A stretch of 7,127 nucleotides of DNA from Minisyncoccota bacterium. GTDB taxonomy: Bacteria > Patescibacteriota > Minisyncoccia > Phycocordibacterales > UBA2100. The DNA lies in NCBI GenBank assembly GCA_016763615.1, contig JAESTJ010000057.1:1-7127 (forward strand), in the 5' to 3' direction. Positions within the stretch are counted from its first letter, which is position 1, and each line of letters opens with the position of its first letter. The notes beneath the pieces were generated by a model. It ran no database searches and was not told the DNA's origin. It saw only the letters and a list, made by a program, of their open reading frames with translations. This document shows positions 1 through 5,517 of this stretch, in pieces. Both the position numbers and the translations under genes were made by a program.

Positions 1-78
1 AGAAATGTTCTTCGCGTTTTTTTCGTTTTCCGTCTGGCCCCTATATTTTTCGTACAAGGAAAAGAAATTTCTGTTTTG
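1..78 (-). repeat. 85-bp inverted-repeat element, copy A (cut by window edge)
   Basis: Bases 1-80 are the reverse complement of 5335-5415, differing only by one extra base in an A/T run (after base 67, opposite 5348). The complete copy B (5337-5421) ends in 12-bp terminal inverted repeats, CAAAACAGAAAT and ATTTCTGTTTTG. Here the ATTTCTGTTTTG end is seen at 67-78, and the other end is visible only as AGAAAT at 1-6, so about six bases of the element lie outside the window. No ORF fits inside. It could be a tiny non-autonomous mobile element, a recombination site, or a dispersed genomic repeat. Because the window begins inside it, an assembly break at a repeat is also possible. Confidence 0.8.
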
Positions 79-89
79 TTCGTCTTTCT

Positions 90-115
90 CAACGGCTCAA
101 CCCGTTGAGCCGTTG
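90..115. repeat. 26-bp palindrome, left boundary of the R-M operon
   Basis: The arms CAACGGCTCAAC and GTTGAGCCGTTG pair completely around a central CC mismatch. An almost identical palindrome (24 of 26 bases the same, both changes in the centre) lies at 4178-4203, just after the last gene of the operon. The shared match extends one more base, a T, to the left. No T-run follows on the + strand, so a classic terminator is not obvious. The right arm overlaps possible -35 boxes for the operon (TTGAGC at 105-110, TTGACT at 113-118), so an operator role is possible. It could also be a REP-like repeat or the scar of cassette insertion. Confidence 0.75.
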
Positions 116-142
116 ACTTGAAATGTGCTATTATTTTACAAT
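105..142 (+). promoter_or_regulatory. Candidate upstream promoter(s) of the R-M operon
   Basis: Two overlapping sigma-70-like arrangements are visible. The first has TTGAGC at 105-110 with TATTAT at 129-134 (18-base spacer), the latter preceded by TG at 126-127 as in an extended -10. The second has TTGACT at 113-118 with TACAAT at 137-142 (18-base spacer). Either would start transcription about 50-60 bases before the controller ATG at 201, and such a transcript would contain GGAAG at 183-187 as a loosely spaced ribosome-binding site. The -35 elements lie in or next to the 26-bp palindrome. This is judged by eye only, and AT-rich DNA gives many chance matches. Confidence 0.35.
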
Positions 143-169
143 AAGGGCTATAAATAGTATATCGTAGTC

Positions 170-187
170 CTTACATTATAATGGAAG
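170..187 (+). promoter_or_regulatory. Palindromic operator over a TATAAT box, before the controller gene
   Basis: CTTACATTATAATGGAAG is an 18-bp palindrome with a single mismatched pair (A173/G184). It contains a perfect TATAAT at 177-182. Transcription from that box would start about 7 bases downstream, leaving a leader of only around 10-13 bases before the ATG at 201, so the controller mRNA would be almost leaderless. Near-leaderless controller transcripts are known from several C-protein R-M systems. A smaller dyad, CTAT-AA-ATAG, lies just upstream at 148-157. No good -35 box is seen at the right distance, which would fit a promoter that needs an activator. Inference: this is the autoregulatory site of the 65-aa XRE protein. 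Confidence 0.5.
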
Positions 188-200
188 TTATCCACTACTC

Positions 201-398
201 ATGTCATCAATCGGGGAGAATATAAAGAGGCTCAGAAATGAAAAAAATATATCACAAGATAAGCTTTCTAAACTTGCTGATATTTCTTTGAATACGGTTG
301 TAAAACTTGAACTTGATCAAAGCCCCAATCCTACTTTGGACACGCTCAAGAAAATCGCAAAATCGCTCGATATATCGATCGACGATTTAATCAAATAA
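201..398 (+). CDS. XRE-family HTH regulator, probable R-M controller (C) protein
   Basis: This 65-aa protein is a single HTH_3 (Cro/C1-type) domain. An N-terminal helix (IGENIKRLRNEK) is followed by ISQDKLSKLADIS and a recognition helix around NTVVKLE, then NPTLDTLKKIAKSLDIS. Size and fold match controller proteins of type II R-M systems, small dimeric regulators that bind palindromic C-boxes and delay endonuclease expression after the genes enter a new cell. The stop is only 2 bases before the ATG of M1, so the two are translated from one mRNA. The palindrome over TATAAT at 170-187 is the likely binding site. The ATG at 201 is chosen because it precedes the full HTH domain and no earlier in-frame start is useful. 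Controller function is inferred from size and position; a general XRE repressor is the alternative. Confidence 0.85.
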   Translation: MSSIGENIKRLRNEKNISQDKLSKLADISLNTVVKLELDQSPNPTLDTLKKIAKSLDISIDDLIK

Positions 399-400
399 TT

Positions 401-1450
401 ATGTCTAGAGAAAAAAAGAAATTAACGGTATTAGACTTATTTAGCGGATGTGGAGGATTGTCTATTGGTTTAGAAACAGCTGGATTTGATATTAAACTCG
501 GAATAGATAACTGGGATAAATCACTAGAAACTTTTCAAAAGAACCACAAAAATTCTGAAATACTGTGTTCTGACTTATCAAAGCTTTCCCCACAAAAAAT
601 TGAAGACAAATTTTTAAAAAACGGGGTTGATGTTGTTGTTGGAGGACCTCCGTGCCAGGGTTTTTCGATATCAGGCAAAAGAGATGTGCGAGATCCGAGG
701 AATGACTTATATAAATCTTTTGTCTTATTCGTAAAATACTTCAAACCAAAAGCTTTTATTTTGGAAAATGTTCCAAATTTGGTTTCTATGGACAATGGAA
801 AAGTAAAGGATCAAATAATTAGCGAGTTTGAAAAACTTGGGTATAAAGTTGTATATAAAATATTGCTAGCTTCTGATTTCGGAGTGCCACAAAATCGCAA
901 GAGAGTGATATTTGTAGGATTGAAAAACAAAAGTGAATTTCAATATCCAAAAGGTCAATTTGTCAGCAAAAAAGTTACATCATCCGAAGCTATAAGTGAT
1001 TTACCAGAAAGTGATGTGGCAGACGGAAATAGTTATGCAAATTTACCAAAATCAGATTATCAAAAAAGTATGCGTCGAAAGTCAAAAGGTGTTTTCAACC
1101 ACAAAACAACAAAACACACCGAAAAAACAATAAAAATTATAAATTTAGTTCCAGATGGTAAGAATTACAAAAGCTTACCCAAAAACCTACAAGGAACTAG
1201 AAAAGTAAATATTGCTTGGACAAGACTGAACAGTAAAACACCAAGTTTTACAATTGACACAGGACACAGACACCATTTTCACTATAACTTTAACAGAATT
1301 CCAACAGTGAGAGAAGCAGCAAGATTACAATCATTTCCAGACGACTTTATATTTCTTGGAACTTTAACCGATCAACATAAACAGGTTGGCAATGCAGTTC
1401 CACCGCTTTTGGCGTACGAAATAGGCAAGGAATTATCAAAACAAATATAA
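401..1450 (+). CDS. DNA (cytosine-5-)-methyltransferase, M1 of the R-M system
   Basis: This 349-aa protein transfers a methyl group from S-adenosylmethionine to C5 of cytosine in the recognition site, protecting host DNA from the cognate endonuclease. All main C5-MTase motifs are present in order: motif I (DLFSGCGG, residues 12-19), motif IV with catalytic Cys85 (GGPPCQGFS, 81-89), motif VI (ENV, 122-124), motif VIII (QNRKR, 165-169), motif IX region (TVREAARLQSFPDDF, 302-316) and motif X (KQVGNAVPP, 327-335). The variable stretch of about residues 175-275 should be the target-recognition domain. The length is normal for a complete single-chain enzyme. It lies 2 bases after the controller gene and 5 bases before the endonuclease gene, so it is made before the nuclease. 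The target sequence cannot be read from the sequence alone. No Shine-Dalgarno is evident, suggesting translation coupled to the controller gene. Confidence 0.95.
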   Translation: MSREKKKLTVLDLFSGCGGLSIGLETAGFDIKLGIDNWDKSLETFQKNHKNSEILCSDLSKLSPQKIEDKFLKNGVDVVVGGPPCQGFSISGKRDVRDPRNDLYKSFVLFVKYFKPKAFILENVPNLVSMDNGKVKDQIISEFEKLGYKVVYKILLASDFGVPQNRKRVIFVGLKNKSEFQYPKGQFVSKKVTSSEAISDLPESDVADGNSYANLPKSDYQKSMRRKSKGVFNHKTTKHTEKTIKIINLVPDGKNYKSLPKNLQGTRKVNIAWTRLNSKTPSFTIDTGHRHHFHYNFNRIPTVREAARLQSFPDDFIFLGTLTDQHKQVGNAVPPLLAYEIGKELSKQI

Positions 1451-1455
1451 GTTAT

Positions 1456-2871
1456 ATGTACAAAATACCAGACGAATATTTTCTAAGATTGCATTTTCCT
1501 CGTTCAAGATTTTCTCTTACTCTTGAAGATACTCTTTTACTACTAGCCGAGAAAATCAACACAATAGGCGTTACTGATAAAAAACATTTCGATGAAATGT
1601 TGGATATTGTCATCCGTGACACGAACGAAGCCGAATTGGCTGACAAAACTATACAAAATCAAAGGACTGAAATGATACGATTGTTTGGACTTGCAAAATA
1701 TTCTGACGGTGTCGTTGTACCAGGTACAAGATTGGTTCATTTGTACGAATCTCAAGATATACCAAGATTTTTTAAGTCCTTTTGTAAGAAATTTCAGTAT
1801 CCAGGAGGTTTTTTAAAGCCAGACAAAGTAAAGGACATTGTATTAAACGGAGTGCAATTTAAGCCAGCTAAAACAATACTTAAATTGCTAAAGACCGGAG
1901 AATCAAAACACGGTCAGTTTGCCTTAAGTGCTGCAGAGGTAACACATTTTATTTTTAACGACAAAAGAGTCACAGCAGATAATGAAGTCTCAGGAGAAAC
2001 CATAAAGCGGATTGAGGACTTTAGAGCAAGCGGTGATGTTTTAGATATGAGTGGTGACGTAATTAGATATGCCAGAGATTTCTTAAAATATATGGTGCTA
2101 GCAAACCTACTCGATGAATTCAAAGGTATGTACTCATTAAACAATGGTGAGACAAAAGCTATAACTTCACTAATATCTGATAAAAATTATTTTATCAACT
2201 ATAAAGATGTAATTGATAGTTCTGGTAACTGGGTTGCTGATGAATATAAGGAAATAGACGAGCAATGGATGGATTGGTTTGCAGATATTGATATTGCAGA
2301 AGATGAAAAATTGAACACTCCTGCCTCAGCACTTATTAAAGACAACATAAAATTCCCAAACCAGTGGAAAAAAATAAGAGAAATCCTTGACCGAAGAGAT
2401 CCTACAGCGAGAGGTAGAGCACTGATAGAAATTGGAGATGAAGGAGAAAAAATCGTTTTAGAGTACGAGAAAGATACAGTGCGTGAAAACTGCAAACACT
2501 TGCTGCCACAAGTAAAAATGGTATCCGAGGTAAAATCGCTTGGATACGACATAATTTCTGTAGAACCAGACGGTAGTCGACTGAAAAAATTTATAGAAGT
2601 TAAAACAACCAAAAAGAACTATATAAAGGGAGATCCTCCTTTTACAATCAGTATAAACGAGTGGTCGGTTGCACAGCAGCGAGGAGATAGCTATTACATC
2701 TACCGTGTTATTATTACTAAAGAAGGTATCGCGATATTTGAAATCAAAAATCCGTTTCAAAAATATAAGGATGGTAATTTGATAGTCGAACCGCTAGCAT
2801 ACAAGGTAATTTATTCTTCAGATTCTGGTAGATACTTAAATTTACAAACAAGCAATGAATCAGAAAAATAA
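1456..2871 (+). CDS. Type II restriction endonuclease, PD-(D/E)XK fold, probably IIS-like
   Basis: This 471-aa protein sits between two C5-methyltransferases, the expected place of the cognate endonuclease. The C-terminal part (about residues 320-471) looks like a DUF3883-type PD-(D/E)XK nuclease. IGDEGEK (326-332) supplies a helix glutamate, then GYD with Asp365, a short hairpin, and FIEVKTTKK with Glu381 and Lys383 as the catalytic E-x-K, so the metal-binding residues look intact. The N-terminal part (about 1-315) follows, from memory, the order of features in AlwI/BstNBI-type recognition domains: a conserved R near an FGL strand, a GTRL-like turn, FFKSFCKKFQYP, a KTILKLLK helix and a helix ending in DFR. 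That suggests separate recognition and cleavage domains and cutting outside an asymmetric site. The gene starts 5 bases after M1 and its end overlaps M2. The cut position and site are unknown. A modification-dependent nuclease is a less likely alternative. Confidence 0.8.
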   Translation: MYKIPDEYFLRLHFPRSRFSLTLEDTLLLLAEKINTIGVTDKKHFDEMLDIVIRDTNEAELADKTIQNQRTEMIRLFGLAKYSDGVVVPGTRLVHLYESQDIPRFFKSFCKKFQYPGGFLKPDKVKDIVLNGVQFKPAKTILKLLKTGESKHGQFALSAAEVTHFIFNDKRVTADNEVSGETIKRIEDFRASGDVLDMSGDVIRYARDFLKYMVLANLLDEFKGMYSLNNGETKAITSLISDKNYFINYKDVIDSSGNWVADEYKEIDEQWMDWFADIDIAEDEKLNTPASALIKDNIKFPNQWKKIREILDRRDPTARGRALIEIGDEGEKIVLEYEKDTVRENCKHLLPQVKMVSEVKSLGYDIISVEPDGSRLKKFIEVKTTKKNYIKGDPPFTISINEWSVAQQRGDSYYIYRVIITKEGIAIFEIKNPFQKYKDGNLIVEPLAYKVIYSSDSGRYLNLQTSNESEK

Positions 2872-3844
2872 AAAACTGAGTAGTAGGAAAAACAGAGTGA
2901 TTCATACTGTGTCACTATTTGCTGGTTGTGGTGGCAGTGATTTGGGATTGTTAGGGGATTTTGAATTTGTTGGAACTAAATTTCCTAAACTTAATTACTC
3001 AATAGTGTATGCAAACGACATAGATGAGCATGCCGCAAAAACATATAAGCAAAATATAGGCGACCATATCACAGTTGAAGATATTAATAATATAAATGCT
3101 GCCGATATCCCCAACCATGATTTACTTATAGGAGGTTTTCCATGTCAATCCTTTAGCATAGCGGGACAAAGAAAAGGATTTGATGACGCACGAGGAGAAT
3201 TGTACTTACACATGGTAGATTTCCTCAAAGAAAAGCAACCTAAGGTTTTTATAGCAGAAAATGTCAAGGGAATATTATCCGTTGATGGTGGGCGTGCATT
3301 TGGAAAAATTATTTCAGACTTTGAATCAAGCGGCTACAAAGTAAAACATAAATTAGTTAATGCGACTGATTTCGGTGTCCCACAAAAACGACAAAGAGTG
3401 TTTATAATCGGAGTTAGAAATGATATCAAAAAAGATTTTAATTTTGAGGAACCGAGTGCAAAACGAGTTATACTCAAAGATGTATTAGAAAATAGAAAAG
3501 ATATCGACAAGAAGTATTTCTTTTCAGAACGAGCTCACCAAGGATTGCGTAATGCTAACAAAGCTTTTAATAAAGGTAGGTCACAAGACATAAACAGTCA
3601 GTGTAATACAATTTCTACACACCTGGCAAAATCGAGCCTTAATGGGACTGATCCTGTTATTACTGTTGGAAAAGAGAAATATAGACGGTTAACACCACTT
3701 GAGGCTGCGAGAATCCAATCATTTCCAGACAATTTTGAGTTTGTTGGCTCTGACTCAAAAAAATATATTCAAATTGGAAACGCAATTGCACCTGTTGTAA
3801 TGTGGCACATAGCTAAATCTGTACAAAACCAAATTTTTAGTTAA
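2855..3844 (+). CDS. DNA (cytosine-5-)-methyltransferase, M2 of the R-M system
   Basis: This is a second complete C5-cytosine methyltransferase, 329 aa. Motif I is SLFAGCGG (20-27), motif IV with catalytic Cys97 is GGFPCQSFS (93-101), motif VI is ENV (135-137), motif VIII QKRQR (177-181), motif IX RRLTPLEAARIQSFPDNF (277-294) and motif X YIQIGNAIAP (304-313). The region of about 190-275 is the presumed target-recognition domain and shows little resemblance to that of M1, so the two are not a recent duplication. The ATG lies inside the endonuclease gene, with a 17-base overlap in another frame, implying translational coupling: the cell cannot easily make the nuclease without this enzyme. Two methyltransferases for one nuclease is typical of asymmetric recognition sites, where each strand needs its own enzyme. 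The basic N-terminal tail (NQKNKKLSSRKNR) is longer than needed for the domain, so a later start is possible. Confidence 0.94.
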   Translation: MNQKNKKLSSRKNRVIHTVSLFAGCGGSDLGLLGDFEFVGTKFPKLNYSIVYANDIDEHAAKTYKQNIGDHITVEDINNINAADIPNHDLLIGGFPCQSFSIAGQRKGFDDARGELYLHMVDFLKEKQPKVFIAENVKGILSVDGGRAFGKIISDFESSGYKVKHKLVNATDFGVPQKRQRVFIIGVRNDIKKDFNFEEPSAKRVILKDVLENRKDIDKKYFFSERAHQGLRNANKAFNKGRSQDINSQCNTISTHLAKSSLNGTDPVITVGKEKYRRLTPLEAARIQSFPDNFEFVGSDSKKYIQIGNAIAPVVMWHIAKSVQNQIFS

Positions 3845-3881
3845 TTACTTGATAAAAATTGCCACCGTTTTCATAAAACAT

Positions 3882-4175
3882 ATGAATTACCTACTCTTAA
3901 TAATCGTCGCTGTCGCTGGAATTGCTCTAGGATTATATATAGCACGAAAAAAGTCTGGCAATCTACTCCCAACTCAAACGAAAGCTAAAATAAGGAACAA
4001 GGAGGATATCTTAGAGTTCTTACATACAAACAAACGCATAACAAACAATGAGGTAGAAAAATTACTGAGCGTATCTGACGCAACTGCAACAAGATATCTG
4101 GACGAACTGGAAAACCAACGAAAGATTGAACAAATAGGCACAACAGGTCACGCCGTCTATTACATTCTAAAATAA
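3882..4175 (+). CDS. Small membrane-anchored winged-helix protein
   Basis: Read from the ATG at 3882 this is a 97-aa protein. Residues 2-21 are a clear membrane segment (NYLLLIIVAVAGIALGLYIA), followed by RKK, which should keep the rest in the cytoplasm. After a polar linker, residues 36-97 look like a winged helix: NKEDILEFLHTN, ITNNEVEKLLSVS, a recognition helix DATATRYLDELENQ, then a wing, KIEQIGTTGHAVYYI. A TTG at 3849, only 4 bases after M2, would add 11 residues and is possible. Neither start has a clear ribosome-binding site. As last gene of the operon, 37 bases after M2, it may be a membrane-tethered regulator or may simply be carried along. I know of no standard R-M component of this shape. 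Function is unknown; the domain calls are reasonably firm. Confidence 0.7.
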   Translation: MNYLLLIIVAVAGIALGLYIARKKSGNLLPTQTKAKIRNKEDILEFLHTNKRITNNEVEKLLSVSDATATRYLDELENQRKIEQIGTTGHAVYYILK

Positions 4176-4177
4176 AT

Positions 4178-4203
4178 CAACGGCTCAGCCGGTTGAGCCG
4201 TTG
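4178..4203. repeat. 26-bp palindrome, right boundary of the R-M operon
   Basis: CAACGGCTCAGCC and GGTTGAGCCGTTG pair over all 13 positions except one G-T pair. It starts 2 bases after the stop of the winged-helix gene. It matches the palindrome at 90-115 in 24 of 26 bases. It could form a strong hairpin and slow or end transcription of the operon, but the + strand has no T-run directly after it (TGTGCTACAC). On the - strand it is followed by ATTTATTTTAG, which would suit a terminator for transcription from the right, although no - strand gene lies nearby. The matching copy at the other end of the operon argues for more than a terminator. Confidence 0.75.
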
Positions 4204-4223
4204 TGCTACACTGGTCTTTTGTA

Positions 4224-4783
4224 TGAAAGAAACACTGGATTCAAACATTAGCTTCTTTCTTGGACTCCTTACGTTCAGTGAGACAATTCTCCTCCTCACT
4301 TTTATAGCTCTACTTTGGTATGCTTGGGAAACAAAAAAGTTAAGAGAAGAAGCAGTTAAACAAACGGAACTAGAAACACGGCCAATAGTATGCATGTATG
4401 TAAGGAATATTAATGCTATCAAGGACGAAGTCGCAAGAAATTTAGTGAGCCAAAAATATTCCCTCACTCGACAATTTGGAAACACAATTTCATCGTCAGG
4501 ATATTATATTTCCCTACGAAATATGGGTAGCGGGCCAGCATTTAATGTGAGCGTGAGTAGTAAAAATTTCAAAGGACAGAGGTATCAAACTAGATTTTTC
4601 GCTCCAAAAAACGATGAACATGCCGTCAAAATAGTGCAAAAACCCGATAATAAGATTAGAAACCTTGAGGATCTGAAGAACGAAATATTCGTAATTCAGT
4701 GCACTTCCATACTTGGAGAGGTTTACGAATATAAATACAAAATGATAGATGTCGAGGAAAAGATAATTGAATTTATTGCATAA
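4224..4783 (+). CDS. Single-pass membrane protein of unknown function
   Basis: From the ATG at 4224 this is a 186-aa protein. Residues about 10-32 are a hydrophobic membrane segment (ISFFLGLLTFSETILLLTFIALLWYAW). It is followed by a charged, probably helical stretch (ETKKLREEAVKQTELETRPIV). The rest looks like a small beta-rich domain with the pattern SLRNMGSGPAFNVSV, which recurs in uncharacterised bacterial membrane proteins of the same layout (membrane helix, short coiled helix, then a beta domain with an N-x-G-x-GPA-x-N motif). A TTG at 4193 would start inside the 26-bp palindrome and is less likely. There is no clear ribosome-binding site. It lies beyond the palindrome that closes the R-M operon and may be a separate unit. 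I do not recognise a function and there are no catalytic motifs. Confidence 0.7.
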
Positions 4784-4789
4784 ATTCAA
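4767..4789 (+). terminator. AT-rich hairpin at the end of the membrane-protein gene
   Basis: TTGAATTTA (4767-4775) and TAAATTCAA (4781-4789) form a perfect 9-bp stem with loop TTGCA, across the stop codon at 4781-4783. The stem is almost all A-T and no T-run follows, so termination would be weak. The sequence TATTGCATA occurs here (4774-4782) and again at 4803-4811, so a binding site is also possible. Confidence 0.3.
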
Positions 4790-4871
4790 ACAATAAAGGG
4801 CGTATTGCATACAGGGAGCTCTCTTTGTGTGCGCACGGGCGGTGTGGGGCAAACACAAGTAATATGCGTCG

Positions 4872-5228
4872 TCGGGCATTTCCACTAGGGCGCTAGGGCT
4901 TTCGGATGAGCGCCGACTCCAATGTAATTACCTACTATCGTAGCGGAAGCGATACCACAGACTCCAATATGAAAACGAGGATGGGGGTTGTGCGAGGGTG
5001 GACTCCGTAGGCATGAACAAGCGAACCACCAAACCCAACTTAAAAGAAAGGTAGCACGGCACTGAATACTCCAAACACCACTGCGAGGAGGAACCCGAAG
5101 CTGGGGGAAGGATTCCTTCCTTCCCCCAACCTGAACACTGCCCGAACTCCGCCCCACAGGGCGGAAGTGTGAGGAAAAGCAGTGTACAAAGCATGCTAGG
5201 CGCGAGTAGCCCTAGTGGAAATGCCCGA
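4872..5228. ncRNA. Candidate structured RNA or hairpin element, closed by a 20-bp stem
   Basis: Bases 4872-4891 (TCGGGCATTTCCACTAGGG plus C) are the exact reverse complement of 5209-5228, enclosing 317 bases. Inside are more stems: GGCGCT/AGCGCC (4889-4894 with 4909-4914, competing with the last bases of the outer stem), TATCG/CGATA around 4936-4954, GGGTT/AACCC with nested GGTGG/CCACC (4985-5036), an 11-bp perfect stem TGGGGGAAGGA/TCCTTCCCCCA with a 5-base loop (5102-5128), and ACACTGC/GCAGTGT (5135-5141 with 5179-5185) enclosing TCCGCCC-CACA-GGGCGGA (5148-5165). No good ORF fits. I do not recognise tmRNA, RNase P RNA, 6S RNA or SRP RNA signatures on either strand. It could equally be a miniature inverted-repeat element, though no flanking target duplication is seen. 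Strand is undetermined. Confidence 0.4.
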
Positions 5229-5336
5229 GGCGGATGCCTTGGGTGCGTTTCGAATGCCCTATGCTATATTATTGAAATGCACCGATGATACCTTTGTCGT
5301 CTTTAGCGACACTTCTGCGAATACATGAGCAGAAAA

Positions 5337-5421
5337 CAAAACAGAAATTTTCTTTTCCTTGTACGAAAAATATAGGGGCCAGACGGAAAACGAAAAAAAC
5401 GCGAAGAACATTTCTGTTTTG
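5337..5421 (+). repeat. 85-bp inverted-repeat element, copy B (complete)
   Basis: The element begins with CAAAACAGAAAT (5337-5348) and ends with the exact reverse complement ATTTCTGTTTTG (5410-5421). Bases 5335-5415 match the reverse complement of 1-80 with one single-base length difference in an A/T run. The interior is AT-rich with a GGGGCC near the centre (5375-5380) and does not fold back on itself beyond the ends. It lies 96 bases beyond the end of the serine recombinase gene. Flanking bases (AGAAAA on the left, GTTCCA on the right) show no clear target duplication. Possible roles: miniature mobile element, recombinase-related site, or dispersed repeat. Confidence 0.8.
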
Positions 5422-5496
5422 GTTCCACCGAGAGGAACGAGGTGGTGTCGCGGAGTTAGTAACGACTCCAATGCGTATGCTGAAGGTTGGAGTTAC

Positions 5497-5513
5497 CACG
5501 CGCTCCGCGCGTG
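5497..5513 (-). terminator. GC-rich hairpin just after the recombinase stop
   Basis: CACGCG (5497-5502) and CGCGTG (5508-5513) form a 6-bp all-matching stem with a 5-base loop, beginning 4 bases after the recombinase stop codon in the direction of its transcription. A second stem, ACTCCAA/TTGGAGT (5465-5471 with 5487-5493), follows. No T-run follows either, so this is at best a weak or factor-assisted terminator, or part of a recombination site. Confidence 0.35.
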
Positions 5514-5517
5514 CGGA

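Larger units (their letters stand above)
4784..5517. other. 734-bp intergenic region without a convincing gene
   Basis: This stretch separates the + strand genes from the convergent recombinase. It is visibly richer in G+C than the operon to its left, and the short ORFs in it have low-complexity or implausible proteins. In order it holds a TATTGCATA direct-repeat pair (4774-4782 and 4803-4811), a possible stem TTGTGT/ACACAA (4825-4830 with 4853-4858), the 20-bp inverted-repeat segment at 4872-5228, a weak + strand promoter-like stretch (TGCTATATT at 5262-5270, no well-spaced -35), the 85-bp element at 5337-5421, and hairpins at 5465-5493 and 5497-5513. The motif GACTCCAAT occurs at 4915, 4960 and 5464, that is, both inside and outside the inverted-repeat segment. 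Confidence 0.7.

Noticed and set aside
2199..2760. Long - strand ORFs opposite the endonuclease gene.
   Set aside because: They are antisense shadows of a well-supported coding region with recognisable catalytic motifs.
4831..4858. On the - strand, ACACCGCCCGT resembles the conserved end region of 16S rRNA.
   Set aside because: Only about 11 bases match; the bases on both sides do not continue as 16S rRNA, so it is taken as chance.
4885..5194. Overlapping - strand ORFs of 90 and 88 codons in the intergenic region.
   Set aside because: They cover the same stretch in different frames, have atypical composition rich in Ser, Pro, Cys and Trp, and lie within the inverted-repeat segment whose stems better explain the sequence.
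4872..5228. tmRNA, RNase P RNA or group I/II intron.
   Set aside because: The expected conserved cores (tmRNA acceptor and tag, the RNase P GAGGAAAGUCC core and its partner, intron domain V or the P-Q-R-S cores) are not visible on either strand. A GAGGAAAAG at 5171 is too short a match.
4872..5228. Retron msr-msd region (long outer inverted repeat with internal hairpins).
   Set aside because: No reverse transcriptase gene is present in the window, and the conserved branching-G context cannot be shown.
5337..5421. Calling the 85-bp element an att site of the adjacent serine recombinase.
   Set aside because: The attL and attR of an integrated element should be directly repeated and share a short core, whereas these copies are inverted and 85 bp long. 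It remains a hypothesis, not a feature call.
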